Below are positions 10,438-21,819 of a stretch of DNA of 44,194 nucleotides, one piece after another. The DNA is from a candidate division SR1 bacterium (GTDB taxonomy: Bacteria; Patescibacteriota; Gracilibacteria; Absconditabacterales; Absconditicoccaceae). The notes beneath the pieces were generated by a model, which was given only the letters and a program-made list of their open reading frames with translations, was not told the origin of the DNA and made no database searches. The translations under genes were made by a program, and so were the position numbers. The DNA lies in NCBI GenBank assembly GCA_007115995.1, contig SKJI01000016.1, positions 1 to 44,194 on the forward strand, read 5' to 3'. Each line of letters starts with the position of its first letter. Position 1 is the first letter of the stretch.

Positions 10438-11568
10438 ATGATGAAAAAGATAAAAGATTTTACAAATATTATCAGTAAACAGTGTATTGATATACTGTGC
10501 ACGTTTTTTGATAGGACATGTATGTTATATAAAAAACTCCAACAATTGTTTGTACAAAAAATTCAATGCATGAATATCAAGCAGAAGATAGATGATGGTA
10601 TTTTTTTGTTGAAAGCCAAGCTACCTGTTAGGAAACATGTGTTTGAAAATCATTCTCGTTTGATACAATGAGTAATTACATCAATAGTAATAATTTGAAT
10701 TATTGGCATATGAGTGTATTATTCACCAATTATTGCACCGTTAGATTGATTGGTTTTTTCTACACAGTCCAAACAAGTACAGGCTTGAGAACGTTTGAAC
10801 TATAATGAAATGTTACCAGATATAAAAAATATTATCTCATCGCTTCAAGGAGTAATGACAAAAAATACAGAAAGGCTACAAACTCCAGAATTTGTAGACC
10901 CTTGATCATTCTGAGAAGAACATATTCCCATCTTATTGCTGCACAGTATGGGAATCATTAGTGACTGACAGAGATATCTTGATGGATCAGCATATGGTAC
11001 TTTAAAAATAACAAGAGCCGAGGCAATTAAAATTTTAACACTGATTCATGCTCGTACCCATGGTTATAAGCTCTCTGAAGTAGTGTTTTTTGACCAGCAG
11101 TTGCCATACAATGATCTAAGACGTAATGCACGATATATGCCTTATGTACTCTATGCACATGAACACTGATTACTCTCATCAGTAATACAGTCTTGATCTG
11201 CACTTCGTCCAATGGATCTAATGACGTTGAGAGAGTTTCATACCATTCTACAATCTTTTTGATGAGATGTTGTATTTGATAGATCACAACAAAGATCTTC
11301 TGACTTTGTTTCCAAAGAATCATTTATCGACTATGTTGTGCAGAGTTTTGGGTGATTGCTCTTTGATGACTTCCGTATTTTGCGATGAAAAAATGAACAG
11401 TTTTATACGTTGTTTTTGACGGATGTTTTTGGGAAGGATCTTGTAGAACAACAAATTCTTTTGGATGAAACAAGAGAAACATTGCGTACTGCTGATGCAT
11501 GATTACTCTTAGAAGTATTTGACTATGATCTTATAGGTTTACGTAAAATATTTCTTGTATTGGATTAG
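10438..11568 (+). CDS. Membrane-anchored protein with SLH-like segments (376 aa)
   Basis: A basic N-terminal region of ~80 residues is followed by one hydrophobic segment (GVITSIVIIGIIGIGVYYSP, about 79-98), so the bulk should lie outside the membrane. After a spacer, HIPILLLHSMGIISDG, ITRAEAIKILTLIHA and YMPYVLYAHEHGLLSS follow the pattern of S-layer-homology repeats, and a further weak copy may follow. SLH modules bind cell-wall polymers, so an envelope role is reasonable. Two consecutive ATGs open the gene; the second is equally possible. UAG stop. The exact function is unknown. Confidence 0.65.
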
Positions 11569-11579
11569 TATGCTTGATA

Positions 11580-11605
11580 AATTTTTTCAAAATAAGTGAA
11601 AAATT
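11580..11605. terminator. Hairpin between convergent genes
   Basis: AATTTTTTC pairs with GAAAAATT with one bulge, in the 58-base gap between two convergent genes. It is AT-only apart from one GC pair, so it is a weak candidate for a bidirectional terminator. Confidence 0.3.
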
Positions 11606-11626
11606 ACTTTATTATACAAGTTTTTC

Positions 11627-12058
11627 TTATGAGATTTTTTTTATGTTTTCTCAAACTATAATTGTTAACGATCTTTCATCTTTATTGATTTTTTCAATAG
11701 TGATGTGTGCATACAATCCAGGCGTTGCATACTCTTCAGTTCGTTTGGGTCGTTCAACTGCAAGATACTCATAGTGATCAAGCAGTTCAAAAAATCATAA
11801 TTCAAGCAGATCTGTCTGTTTTTCAATTCTCCGCATATCAGCATGAAGTAGATTATTATCGTACATATTAAAATACGTATAAGTTGGACTCGTAAGTATG
11901 TGTGTTGATCATGTGAGGAGTGCATATCGTACTTGAATAAATGTTGTTTTTCATGCTCATAATTCACCATGTAAGAAGAGTTGTTTGATATTACTTTCTA
12001 TAAGCAATGTTGCTGGCTGTATAAAATCTTTGGGAGATTGAATATGAAATTTGTCCAT
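11627..12058 (-). CDS. tsaE: tRNA threonylcarbamoyladenosine biosynthesis ATPase TsaE (143 aa)
   Basis: The P-loop LHGELGAGKTTFIQ near residue 35 (two glycines as UGA), TSPTYTYFNMYDNNLLHADMR, LLELGFFELLD and the late LAVERP track the TsaE family end to end at the usual length. TsaE is the ATPase partner of TsaB and TsaD in making t6A at position 37 of ANN-decoding tRNAs. ATG at 12056-12058, UAA at 11627-11629. It is transcribed divergently from the exonuclease gene across a 53-base promoter region. A TsaB-like gene lies near 39 kb. The frame is split by UGA codons and is easily missed with the standard code. Confidence 0.9.
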
Positions 12059-12077
12059 CTAGTCTGAGTATTATTTG

Positions 12078-12105
12078 TTGAAAATACATTGAGATAGTAT
12101 ATACA
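12078..12105 (+). promoter_or_regulatory. Promoter of the 5'-3' exonuclease gene
   Basis: TTGAAA, a 16-base spacer and TATACA, with the -10 box ending six bases before the ATG at 12112. It has the same close spacing as other genes in the window and suggests a leaderless mRNA. Confidence 0.6.
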
Positions 12106-12111
12106 TATTGT

Positions 12112-13011
12112 ATGAGAAAGCTAGAAATACTTGATGGATCATGATATGTGTTTAGGGCATATTATTGATTCCCAGAACTAACTAACGACGCATGACAAAA
12201 TATCAATGCGGTGTATTGATTTTTTCGTATGTTATTTACTCTTTGGAAGAGAAGACCAGATGAGTTTGTAATAACATGGGATAGCCCTCAACAGACGATA
12301 AGAAAGAAAAATTTTGTAGAATATAAAGCTAATAGAGTTTCTATGCCTGACGAGTTTAAATGGCAAATGAGAACCATAAAGGATATTGTGACTGATTTAG
12401 GTATACCGTTTTTGGAAATTCCTTGATATGAAGCAGATGATATTATTGGTACTATTGTCAAAAAACAACAAGATAAAGATACATGAAAGTTTCAAAAATG
12501 AATATGTATAGTTTCGTCAGACAAGGATCTCAAACAGTTACTTGCTGATTGAGTTAGACAATTTGATGCACTGAAATGAGTAGAATCAACTGCACAGACA
12601 TTTTATGAAGAATATTGATTTCAACCAGAGCAATTAGTTGATTATTTGAGTTTATTAGGAGATAGTTCAGATAATATTCCTTGAGTGTATGGGATTTGAA
12701 AAAAAACAGCACAGCAATTGATAGCACAATATGGCACTATCGAAAATATATATGTACATATAGACACACTACAATGATCTGTACAACAAAAACTACTTGA
12801 TGGTAAAGATGCTGCATTTATGAGTAAAGAACTTGTTTCATTGTATTATATTGATGAACTGAGATGCGATGAAGACTGGTCGTGTAGATTTGATTTTGAT
12901 CGTTTTCATACTGTTTTGGTTGATAAGTATCAGTTTTATTCATTAGAATCAATACTTATTGATCTAAAAAAACAACGACAAGGATGACAACAGTTTTCCT
13001 TGTTTGGATAA
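12112..13011 (+). CDS. 5'-3' exonuclease, Pol I N-terminal / FEN-like (299 aa)
   Basis: This is the stand-alone nuclease domain of DNA polymerase I. Metal-binding acidic motifs are LDGSGYVFRAYY near residue 5, TWDSPQQTIRKKNFVEYKAN with the FEN-type basic helix, GYEADDIIGTIV near 110, and VSSDKDLKQLLADGV near 142. The helix-hairpin-helix GDSSDNIPGVYGIGKKTA lies near 184. It would remove RNA primers and flaps during replication and repair. No polymerase domain follows: UAA at 13009-13011, then an unrelated gene. The polymerase may be a separate gene elsewhere. It could be called xni- or polA-like, but I leave the symbol empty. Confidence 0.9.
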
Positions 13012-13035
13012 TTTTATATACCTTGTTTGGCGTTG

Positions 13036-13989
13036 ATGCGATTGAGACCAGTAGTGACCAGAATATTTCTATTCATCTTGTTGAGTGTGTTTTTTTTCGT
13101 GTCTTGAGTATGAGCAGTTACCATCACTGATCAACATTTTGTTTATGATGAAGCAGGGGTATTATTTCAGCAAGAAGAAAATCTTTTGGAAGATGCACTT
13201 GCATGATTATGGGAAAGAACATCTGCAGAGATAGCTATAGTTATTATCGATACAATATGAGATAGAGCACCATTTGATGTCGCAATGAATCTAGCAAGAA
13301 ATTTAGATAGCGAGATACCTTATACACAGACTGGTCCTACAGGATGAGTATGATCAGAAAAATTTAATAATTGAATTGTTATTTTAGTCGCTATTCAAGA
13401 AAGAAGTCGATATATCGTTGTATGAACGTGATTGGAATGAGCTCTTCCTGATGCACTTGTAAAACGTTACTGAGAGAGAATTCTTGTGCCTGCATTTCGT
13501 AATAATGAGTATTGAGTATGACTCTATGAGTTAATAACAACCTTTTGACGTGTTATTGAATGAGAAGCAGAACTGTGGGAAGAGTTACAGACGCAAACTA
13601 GGCAACGTGTCGGATTGATAGATCTTCTTCTTGTGTATTTTTTTGCTGTATTTTTTTTATGATGAATAGTATCAACATGACTGCACACAAAACAACAAAA
13701 AAGGACGTGAGCAGTACTATGATCAGCATTGATGAGTGGATTGGGAATTATTCTTGCATGACGAATTGCATTGCTATTGTTTGTCCCATTATATATATTA
13801 TGGAATATTGTACTCTTTCGCTCATCAAATTTGCAGAGAATGAGACCAATGAGTCGTATGAGAACATCATCAAGAAGAACAAGACCAATTGGTTGATGAT
13901 TTTCTTGAGGAGGTAGTTCGTTTGGCTGATGATTTGGTTGATTTGGTGGTTGATCGTTTGGCTGATGATGAGCGTGAGGTAGGTGGTAA
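13036..13989 (+). CDS. TPM-domain (YgcG-like) membrane protein (317 aa)
   Basis: A signal peptide (MRLRPVVTRIFLFILLSVFFFVSG) is followed by an extracytoplasmic TPM domain: VTITDQHFVYDEAGVLFQQE, SAEIAIVIIDTIG, NNGIVILVAIQERSRYIVVG and ALPDALVKRYGERILVPAFRN, which are hallmarks of this family. Two membrane segments follow (near 195-215 and 230-260). The tail is basic, then glycine- and serine-rich (SGGGSSFGGGFGGFGGGSFG), as in YgcG proteins. The tail glycines mix UGA and GGT codons. TPM proteins are often encoded beside LemA, which here lies 2.3 kb downstream. ATG at 13036, 24 bases after the exonuclease stop. UAA stop. Confidence 0.85.
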
Positions 13990-14096
13990 GTTTATGAAGT
14001 TATCTATTATATAATTGCCTATTTAGTTAACTTATATAAATTATATATATCTTGATTCTTTCTTAAAAATAATAGCTTTATTTGATACTATAATTG

Positions 14097-15251
14097 ATGG
14101 AACGCAAAAATATAGAGACCTGAAATTCTAGTAATACTGTCTGATTTTTTGCATTAGATGAATTTTTTTCTTTAGATCAGTGAGAAATCTCTGAGAGAAA
14201 CGAGTCTTTTAGATATCATCAAACTCACATCAGTGATCTCTATTTTTTATTATTGTCAAATGATGGTCATATTATCCAGCAACTCGATAATCAAACTAAA
14301 CTTCAAACTATACAAAATATAATGCATGAACTTTGATTATGTATCACTGATATATGAAAGAAATATATTGCTACAATAGATGATTGATATTTTTTTGTAA
14401 GTAAGCTTTCTACATTACAGCCAAATGATCTAAAAGATGATGCATTAAAACGTATTCTTACTAGATTACTTCATAATATTGAAGAATACTTTTTTACTTT
14501 TCCATTACAATATTCAGAGAATGATGCTGCCTATATCAAGAGGGTAAAAGAACTCTGCGAAGTGCGAGCATCCATTGAAAGTAATTATCAGAGATTATGA
14601 TTAAAAAACGTTGTAAGACATTCAAATATACCATTTGTTGTGCGTGCGTTTGAGAATAATTATATAAATACATTTATTCTCTTGTTACAGCATATAGATT
14701 GAAATACCTATAAGAATGCTCAATGATGCTATGAACAAGAAATAAGTGATAGAATTTTTATGAAGCTTGATCAAGTAAAAAATCCTCATATGCTCATAAC
14801 ACAATATACTTCAGTTCTGTGATGGATAAAAAATGAATTATTAAATATAATTGATGAAAAACTATTCAATGCTCTACAGCAAGTTATTGAAGCATATGAT
14901 AAGTATTTAAAATTCTATAATAAGGACTCCTTGTCTGACGATTTGAGAGCATCATTTTGAAAACTTGATAAAAAATTACATCTTCTTAATAAGGATATTA
15001 AATCTATCAAATATATTAATATGTTGAAAGAAATTGAAAAAGTCAAAACAATAAAACCTCACCAAACATCAGATATACAAGAGAATACACAAACGTCAGA
15101 TATGCAAGAGCATATTCAAACGTTAGAAATAGAAGAGAATACTCAAACGACAGATATACAAGAGAATACTCAAACGACAGATATACAAGAAAATACTCAA
15201 AAATCAGATATAGAAGAGAATATTCAAACGTCTGGTAAATATTCAAATTAA
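14097..15251 (+). CDS. Hypothetical protein with C-terminal 9-residue repeats (384 aa)
   Basis: The domain is unrecognised. The first ~320 residues are polar, mainly helical and rich in Asn, Ile and Lys, with no signal peptide or membrane segment. The C-terminus carries six and a half copies of a QTSDIQENT-like nonapeptide, ending GKYSN. TACTAT ends five bases before the ATG (14097-14099), suggesting a leaderless start; TATAAT also overlaps this position. UAA at 15249-15251. It stands alone between AT-rich spacers. Repeats of this kind can act as flexible, surface-exposed or binding stalks, but nothing here identifies a partner. Confidence 0.8.
15063..15236 (+). repeat. 27-bp tandem repeat in a coding region
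   Basis: Six full units of 27 bases and a partial seventh encode nine-residue repeats (QTSDIQENT, QTSDMQEHI, QTLEIEENT, QTTDIQENT twice, QKSDIEENI). The two central units are nearly identical in DNA, suggesting recent unit duplication. Confidence 0.9.
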
Positions 15252-15633
15252 AAAATATAACTTTTACTCTAAGTAGGTATAAGTGTTTGTGTAGTTTTAC
15301 TTATTTCTTCAGAAAGGTATGAAAAGCGAGCAGAGTAGATGAAATATAAGGAAAATATGAGAAAGAGATAAGATTAAATGAAATTACATTTTCTCGCATG
15401 ATAATATTCTTTAAAGATATATACTGATTTACATTTTTTTAGAAGTTTCTTGATTTTATATTTAATTCTTTTATAGTAAAGTATCATGCATTTAGTCTAT
15501 GAATAATTTATGAAATATAATTCTTAATGAGTATTTCATTGCAAAGTTTTATTATGCAAGATACTGAGTAATGAGTACTAAATAAATTTAAAATATACAC
15601 TATACTCTTACTATTTTTAAATACTTTACTGTT
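15252..15633. other. AT-rich intergenic stretch
   Basis: About 380 bases with only very short open frames (about 30 codons or fewer) on the plus strand, no tRNA and no clear repeat. Its 3' end contains TATACT and TACTTT boxes that could drive the next gene. I see nothing else in it. Confidence 0.5.
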
Positions 15634-16245
15634 ATGAATATAAAGCAAATAGTATCGTTAATCCAAAAAATACCTGAAGCACGTGCATTATACACCTACA
15701 AAATGACTCAGGAAATTTTTGTGCCAATACTTGTAGTTACAAAATCTACACAAGAGAGTATCAAACAATTAGAACAGCTTGATCTTGAAGCAGTTATTAT
15801 TGTGACTACTGATGACTTGACGCATTGACATGATGTCTATGGAATTAACTTGTTACATATGTTTTTGCATAGTACTTTGGAGTGGTGAGAACATCTCTTA
15901 GAAGAAGTTGTATTATCAAAAGAACATATGAGATTACATATTGAATGAATGATTCGTCATATGCTGATTGATTTAAGAGAGTACGCTGTGCAAGGTAAAA
16001 TGCTTTGAGATCTCATGCCGCGGCTTGAAATTCAGTCTGATCGTATATGGTTTGCTTGTTGATTTTTATTGGATGCTGATTTGGATGTATTGAGTGATAT
16101 CATTCAAACTATACAAAAAGAATGGTGAATAGATCATCAGAATGTTTATAATACTATTCATCATGGCACATGATGAGTTGGATTGTTTGATATACATGAG
16201 TCATTTATCGATCTCTTAAAAATTATTGATTGATTAGAAGTCTAA
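15634..16245 (+). CDS. Hypothetical protein (203 aa)
   Basis: This soluble-looking protein starts MNIKQIVSLIQKIPEARALY, with ATG six bases after a TACTTT box. Residues 25-60 look like a beta-alpha-beta unit (EIFVPILVVTKS, then LEAVIIVTTDD). The remainder is helical, with a His/Glu-rich middle section (HMFLHSTLEWGEHLLEE) and GIDHQNVYNTIHHGTGGVG near the C-terminus. I did not recognise the family. In-frame UGA codons read as Gly throughout, and the composition matches neighbouring real genes. UAA at 16243-16245. Confidence 0.7.
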
Positions 16246-16304
16246 TGATTTCTTTGAATGTAAAATCATGCCGTATCTTGTTTTTTATTCTTGATAGTAT
16301 AACA

Positions 16305-16883
16305 ATGAAAAAATATCTCTTACCGTTATGAATTATTCTTTTGATAGCCTTATGGATATGATGAATTTATAACTCTATGGTTTCTGCTCAAGAAACAGTA
16401 AAGAGTACGTGGTGACAAGTAGAAAATCAATATCAAAGAAGACTAGATCTCATAGACAATCTGGTAGAGACAGTGAGATGATTTGCGTGACAAGAACTTG
16501 AAGTGTTGACACAGGTTACTGAAGCCAGAGCAAGAGCAACAAGCACCACGATCAATATAGAAGATGCCCAACAGTTTGAGGCATTTCAACAGAATCAAGG
16601 TGAATTATGATCTGCACTCTCAAGACTTCTTGTAGCAGTTGAAGCATATCCAGAACTTAAGTCTGATCAGAATTTCTTGGAATTACAAGCGCAACTTGAG
16701 TGAACAGAAAATCGTATTGCGACAGCAAGAAATGACTATTTACTGAAGCTTGCATCATATAATAGAACAGTGAGAACTATGCCAAATGTTCTTATTGCTC
16801 GTCTTTTTTGATTTTTCCCAATAGAGTATTTTGAAGCAGATCAATGAGCAGAAAGAGCACCACGTGTTAATTTTGGGTCATAA
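16305..16883 (+). CDS. lemA: LemA family protein (192 aa)
   Basis: An N-terminal membrane segment (LLPLGIILLIALWIGG) is followed by the LemA signature region: YNSMVSAQETVKSTWGQVEN, YQRRLDLIDNLVETVRGF, VTEARARATS, LSRLLVAVEAYPELKSDQNF, LEGTENRIATARNDY and YNRTVRTMPNVLIARLFGF, ending FPIEYFEAD. LemA proteins are membrane-anchored helical bundles of unclear envelope function, commonly encoded with TPM-domain proteins; such a protein is encoded 2.3 kb upstream. ATG at 16305-16307, preceded by TAGTAT four bases upstream. UAA stop. Confidence 0.93.
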
Positions 16884-16971
16884 CAATATTTTTCAATAGA
16901 TAATCATATTACTTCTCTATGACTTTACTGATATATTCTTGTTACGGTGTCTATACAGAGTGAGTAATATA

Positions 16972-16999
16972 TTGTAATATTTTCTTATAATCATATTAT
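16972..16999 (+). promoter_or_regulatory. Promoter, leaderless spacing
   Basis: TTGTAA, a 16-base spacer and TATTAT, ending six bases before the ATG at 17006. It fits the close -10/ATG pattern seen at several other genes here. Confidence 0.55.
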
Positions 17000-17005
17000 A
17001 CTCAT

Positions 17006-17662
17006 ATGGATATTTCAATTGTAGTACTAATCAAAAAACTCTTTTGGCGTGTTTTGATTTATATCTTTTCTTTTTTGGCATTTTGATTATTTATCAATTG
17101 GTGATTTTTACTCTTTTTTGGAAGAAAAATTTTTACATATTGATGGCCCTGAGGTATGCAAATAGTTTTTATTTTGGTCATTACATTACTACTGTTTATA
17201 ATTTTTCCTGCGTGTTATTTTATTCTTATGAAAAAATCTTATGTAGAAACAGTAGTAACTATAGTATGGCAAGAGTATCGTTCTGACTTTATTAATACAC
17301 TTATTGTACATATTGCTGCAGCGCTTGTACAATCATATCAAGCAACGCATAAAGTCTTGCAGTGATCAGATGTTAATGCTCTTTTTGCAAAAATTTTTAA
17401 TGAAACATCTTTCTGGTCTAAGCTACTCGTGCAATATCTTACAAAAAGAGTGACACTTTTGGATCAATTAGCACATGTTGTCACTCATCTCTCAGAAGAT
17501 GATTTTCAGGATAGAAAATCTCTACAACAGAAAATTGCTCAATGAATGCAACCCTATTTTGATCGTACTGATGTTGCAAGACGATGATCATTATACTGGT
17601 TGATGAGATTGGTACTCATTAATATTCTTTTGCTTCTTGGACTTGCTCTACTTGTAATGTAG
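17006..17662 (+). CDS. Hypothetical membrane protein, three helices (218 aa)
   Basis: Hydrophobic segments lie near residues 15-42 (FWRVLIYIFSFLAFGLFINWGF), 52-73 (IVFILVITLLLFIIFPACYFIL) and at the very C-terminus (LVLINILLLLGLALLVM). The intervening ~120 residues are polar and helical (HIAAALVQSYQATHK, TLLDQLAHVVTHLSED). No known domain was recognised. It starts six bases after a TATTAT box and ends with UAG. The lemA gene lies upstream and nfo downstream, but the spacing (over 100 bases each side) argues for a separate transcript. Confidence 0.75.
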
Positions 17663-17763
17663 ATTATAACTGATTTTTTAAGAAACTTATTGATTCTATC
17701 ACGAGAATATTTACCATGTATATGCTGTTTAAGTGATAATTATTTTACCTTTTTTAGATCATA

Positions 17764-18711
17764 ATGAGAAAACTATGAGCACATATGAGTATTGCATGAT
17801 GACCAGAACGTGCATTTGAAAGGTCAGCTACCATATGATGAACATCTATGCAAGTATTTGCAAAATCACCAAGATGATGGAAGATTCCTACGTATACTGA
17901 TGAACAATATGAGCAATGAGTTCATATGAGAGAAAAATACAAGCAGGTTTGATGAATGGTTCATAGCAATTATCTTGCAAACTTATCAAAAGCATTTGAT
18001 GATTCATCAGTTGAAAAAGCTTCTATATTACATGATTTTGAGTTCGCTTATCGTTTATGATATGATTCAGTCAATGTTCATATAGGTAAAAGTAAATGAT
18101 ATACAAATAGAGATGATGCTATGCGTTGTATGATCAAAAATGTTGAAGAAATTTTGACACAAGTTGACAAAAAATGATGGTCAAAAATACAGTTTGTTTT
18201 TGAAAATACAGCTGGTCAATGAACAGAAATATGATCGACTCTTAAAGAAATTTGATATTTTTTCCGTACCTATTTATCTGATATGCCTGTTAAATTTACT
18301 ATAGATACTGCACATTGTCAGTGATGATGAGTTGATTTATCGAATTGGGATTTGTTTCTTGAAGAATTTGATGAACATATTGGTCTCAATGCATTATATG
18401 CATTCCATCTTAATGATTCAAAAGCAATTTTGTGAAGTAAATTGGATCGTCATGCAAGTTTATGAAGATGATTTATAGGATTTCCCACACTTGTTCCTCT
18501 TATCCAGCGAGCAGCAAACAATGAGAGACCAATTTATATAGAAACTCCTGAACCTTGATTACGACCTGAAGAAATTGCTTTGGTCAAAAAAATTATAGCA
18601 TGAGATCTTGCATGGGTTGAACAATTTCATGCGACGCATTTCAAGACACAATACCTTAAAAAGTTTGAATCAGAAGCAAACGGTCAAGGGCAGTCTGATT
18701 TATTTTCATAA
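17764..18711 (+). CDS. nfo: Endonuclease IV, AP endonuclease (315 aa)
   Basis: A TIM-barrel, three-metal AP endonuclease that cuts 5' to abasic sites in base-excision repair. Family motifs in order: GAHMSIAGG at the N-terminus, SMQVFAKSPRGW, VHSNYLANLS, NVHIGKSKG, FENTAGQGTEIG, IDTAHCQGGG, FHLNDSK followed by LDRHASLGRGFIG, and ETPEP. The metal-binding His, Glu and Asp residues are visible in these blocks. About 25 extra residues extend the C-terminus (KTQYLKKFESEANGQGQSDLFS). The GGG of TAHCQGGG is three consecutive UGA codons. UAA at 18709-18711; ruvC begins nine bases later, so the two are likely co-transcribed. Confidence 0.97.
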
Positions 18712-18720
18712 CATAGGTGT

Positions 18721-19200
18721 ATGATTTTATGAATTGATCCATGAATTCGCAAAATATGATATGCATTAATTCATTCAAATTTACTTATTGAAGATGCATG
18801 AATTTTGTTGCTCGATCAAAAATCACCATCTAGACTTGACCAGTTTAATAGGATGGAACAAATTTACGATTTTTTTGTTGAACTCACAGAAACATACCAG
18901 ATAGATGCTGTATGAATAGAGAAACTATATTTTACCCAGTATAATCAATCTAATGCAGAATTTGTGTATGGAATAAGATGAGCATTGGCTATGTATTTTC
19001 AAAAGCAAGCATATGAGCTTTATGAGTGGACTCCCAAAGAAATCAAAAAACGAATTACATGAAATTGAGCTGCATCAAAATTACAGATGCAACAGAGTAT
19101 ACAAAAACTCTTTTCATTAGATCATCTTCCAGATCCTCATGATGCTGCAGATGCATTATGATTATGTCGAATGATTCATAATAAAAAAAAGTTTGTATAG
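18721..19200 (+). CDS. ruvC: Crossover junction endodeoxyribonuclease RuvC (159 aa)
   Basis: The Holliday-junction resolvase of the RuvABC system. The RNase-H-like acidic residues sit in the expected places: GIDPGIRKIGYA at the N-terminus, AVGIEKLYFTQYN near residue 63, and DPHDAADALGLC near 140. YEWTPKEIKKRITGNGAASK is the conserved DNA-binding stretch. The length is normal. It starts nine bases after nfo and ends with UAG, immediately upstream of the leuS promoter. No ruvA or ruvB is in the window. Confidence 0.96.
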
Positions 19201-19202
19201 AC

Positions 19203-19230
19203 TTGTAGAAGCACTCTATTTTGTTATAGT
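19203..19230 (+). promoter_or_regulatory. Putative leuS promoter
   Basis: TTGTAG, a 16-base spacer and TATAGT, about 30 bases before the leuS ATG. Unlike many genes in the window this would give a short leader, but no Shine-Dalgarno or T-box sequence is visible in it. Confidence 0.45.
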
Positions 19231-19260
19231 GTTAAGTGTATTTTAGATATTTTTTCTCTA

Positions 19261-21645
19261 ATGAAAAATTGAAATGTTTGGCATACAAACTTGGATGATG
19301 CCCAAAAGGACGATATTTTTTATGCATTAACTATGTTTCCATATCCATCTGGTGCTTGATTACATACCTGACATGCTTCTGTATTTACTATAAATGATAT
19401 AGTTGCTAGATATATGCGTCATGCTGGAAAAACTGTTTTTAATCCGTTCTGATTTGATAGTTTTGGCTTACCAACTGAAAATTATGCAATGCAACAATGA
19501 TTACCTGCATATGAGGTAACACAACAAAACATAGAGCATTTTATTAAGCAAGTAGATGCGTTGCAGATTAGTTTTGATATGAGTAATATGTTGAGTACAT
19601 CTGATCCTTCTTATTATAAATGGACACAGCGGTTGTTTTTGAAATTATACCATGCATGATTGGTCTATCGTGATGAGTTACGAGTAAATCGATGCCCAGA
19701 CTGTCAAACAGTTTTGGCTAATGATCAAGTAGTTGACGGTAAATGTGAACGTTGTAAAGCAGAAATTTTGCAGAAAAAGATGCCGCAATGGTTTATTAAA
19801 ATCACTGCATATGCAGAAAGATTATTGGAAGATTTAGATACTATTGATCGGCCTGAAGAAACAAAAGTTGCACAAAGAAAACGAATCGGTAAAAGTGTTG
19901 GAGCAATAATCGACTTCCAATGTGGTGATCAAGCTATCACTGTATTTACCACACGTCCAGATACATTATTTGGGGTGACTGCACTGGTTCTTGCACCTGA
20001 GAACACACTACTAGATACTCAGTTATGAGAGTTTAGTGAGTCTGTGCAAACATATAGACAAACGACCTTATCAAAAACAGCAGTTGAAAGACAACAGCAT
20101 ATCAAAGATAAAACTTGAATATTTTCATGATTATATGCTACACATCCAATTACCAACGAACGTATTCCAGTTTGGTATGCTGATTATGTGCTTCCTGATT
20201 ATGCAAGTGGTGCAGTGATGTTTGTCCCTGCACATGATGAAAGAGATTATGCATTTGCAGAGAAGTTTTGATTACCTATTACACAGGTTATACTTTGAGC
20301 AAAGGATGAAAAAACATGATTAGTTTATGAGTGAGCTCTGACAAACTCATGACAATTTGATGGTATGGACAGTTCTACTGCCAAGGATGCAATTATTAAG
20401 CATATAGAAAAAATATGAGCAGGTCGTCAAACTGTTACGTATAAGTTGCGTGACTGGTCTGTTTCACGTCAAAGATATCGATGATCACCAATCCCAATCT
20501 ACTATGACGATGAATGAAATCCTCATACAGTCCCAGAATCTGAGCTTCCTGTTTTGTTGCCACTTGATGTTAAAAACTACAAACCTAAGTGAAAGTCTCC
20601 ATTGGCTGATCATCCTACTTTCCCTCTCTATAAAACATCAGATGGTATGAGCTATCAACGTGAATGTGATACGCTTGATACGTTTATGTGTTCATCGTTT
20701 TATTTTCTACGTTTTCCTGATGTGCATAATGATGAGGAGCTGATTCGTAAGGAACTAGCTGATAAGTTATTTCCTGTTGATTTATATTCATGATGAAAAG
20801 AACACACGGTTGGTCACTTGTTATATGCGCGTTTTATTCATAAATTTTTGTATGATCAGTGATACGTTTCTAGTCCTGAACCATTCAAAAAATTAATTCA
20901 TCAAGGAATGATTTTGTGACCAGATGGTCGTAAAATGTCTAAAAGACGATGAAATACTATTGATCCATTGGATGTAATCAATAAATTCTGATCAGACGCA
21001 GTGAGAACTTATTTGATGTTTATGTGACCTGTTGAACAAGATAAGATTTGGAATGATAATGCATTGAAATGAATGAAAAAATTTCTTGATAAGATAGTAG
21101 CATTAATACCTCCTCTAGGTGTATTGTTTTGGGCTAATGAGTCATACCTATGTGCAAGTGAAAAGGATCAAGAACAAGCACAGAATGAAGTAATATCACT
21201 GTATCATCAAACTATTGAATGATATCATGCTGACATGGAGCATTTGAAATTTAATACGATGGTTAGTAAGATTATGATTCTTGTCAATAAGATTACAGAG
21301 CAGTGAGTTGCTCCAAAGGAGGTATTGGAGTGATTAGTATTATTTCTCTCACCATTTGCACCAACACTTGCACAGACAATGTGGACACAGTTATGACGTT
21401 CTGAGCCACTAGAATTATATCCTCGACCTGTTGCTGATGCAAGCAAAATGATTCAGTCGACCATTCAGTTTCCTGTGCAAGTCAATTGAAAAATGAGATG
21501 AACGATTGATGTACTCCCATGACTTTCACAAGATGAGATAGTCATTCAAGCGAAGACATTGGTAAACGTCCAAAAGTATATAGAATGAAAGGATGTTAAG
21601 AAAATAATTTTTGTCCAAGATAAGATTATTAACTTTATTGTGTAG
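19261..21645 (+). CDS. leuS: Leucyl-tRNA synthetase (794 aa)
   Basis: A class I synthetase with the HIGH-like motif GLHTGHASVFT near residue 34, after FPYPSGAG, and [17 protein letters not shown] zinc-knuckle-like [12 protein letters not shown] and CERC lies near 145. The CP1 editing domain has [20 protein letters not shown] and [11 protein letters not shown]. The catalytic KMSKS equivalent [14 protein letters not shown] is near 560, followed by an anticodon domain and the C-terminal FPVQVNGKMRGTIDV block. Length is slightly short of the E. coli enzyme but complete. Dozens of UGA codons are read as Gly. UAG at 21643-21645. A structured RNA-like element lies downstream. Confidence 0.97.
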
Positions 21646-21787
21646 GGGTTTACTTAAGAGACAACTGAGAGTGTAGTTTGATATTAAACTTGTCTAATAC
21701 TATTGTGAAGATCCTTCATACCTTTTTTATATCGAATGTTTTTTTGTTCTATATTATTTTGTTCTATCTGTTTTTGCATAATTTCAT
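21646..21787. other. AT-rich spacer after leuS
   Basis: About 140 bases, strongly T-rich near its 3' end. No gene or clear terminator stem was seen. It leads into the promoter-like sequence of the RNA candidate. Confidence 0.5.
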
Positions 21788-21815
21788 TTGTACTTTTTTC
21801 CATTATTATTATTAT
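21788..21815 (+). promoter_or_regulatory. Putative promoter of structured RNA copy A
   Basis: TTGTAC, a 16-base spacer and TATTAT, with an alternative TATATT three bases further on. It ends a few bases before the first paired segment of the RNA candidate, the same arrangement as at copy B. Confidence 0.45.
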
Positions 21816-21819
21816 ATTA

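Noticed and set aside
11665-11970. 101-codon minus-strand frame
   Set aside because: The other minus-strand frame here encodes TsaE with a full P-loop, so this one is a shadow.
15063-15236. Regular repeats that might be a CRISPR array
   Set aside because: The 27-bp units are contiguous with no spacers and stay in frame with a coding sequence, so they are protein repeats.
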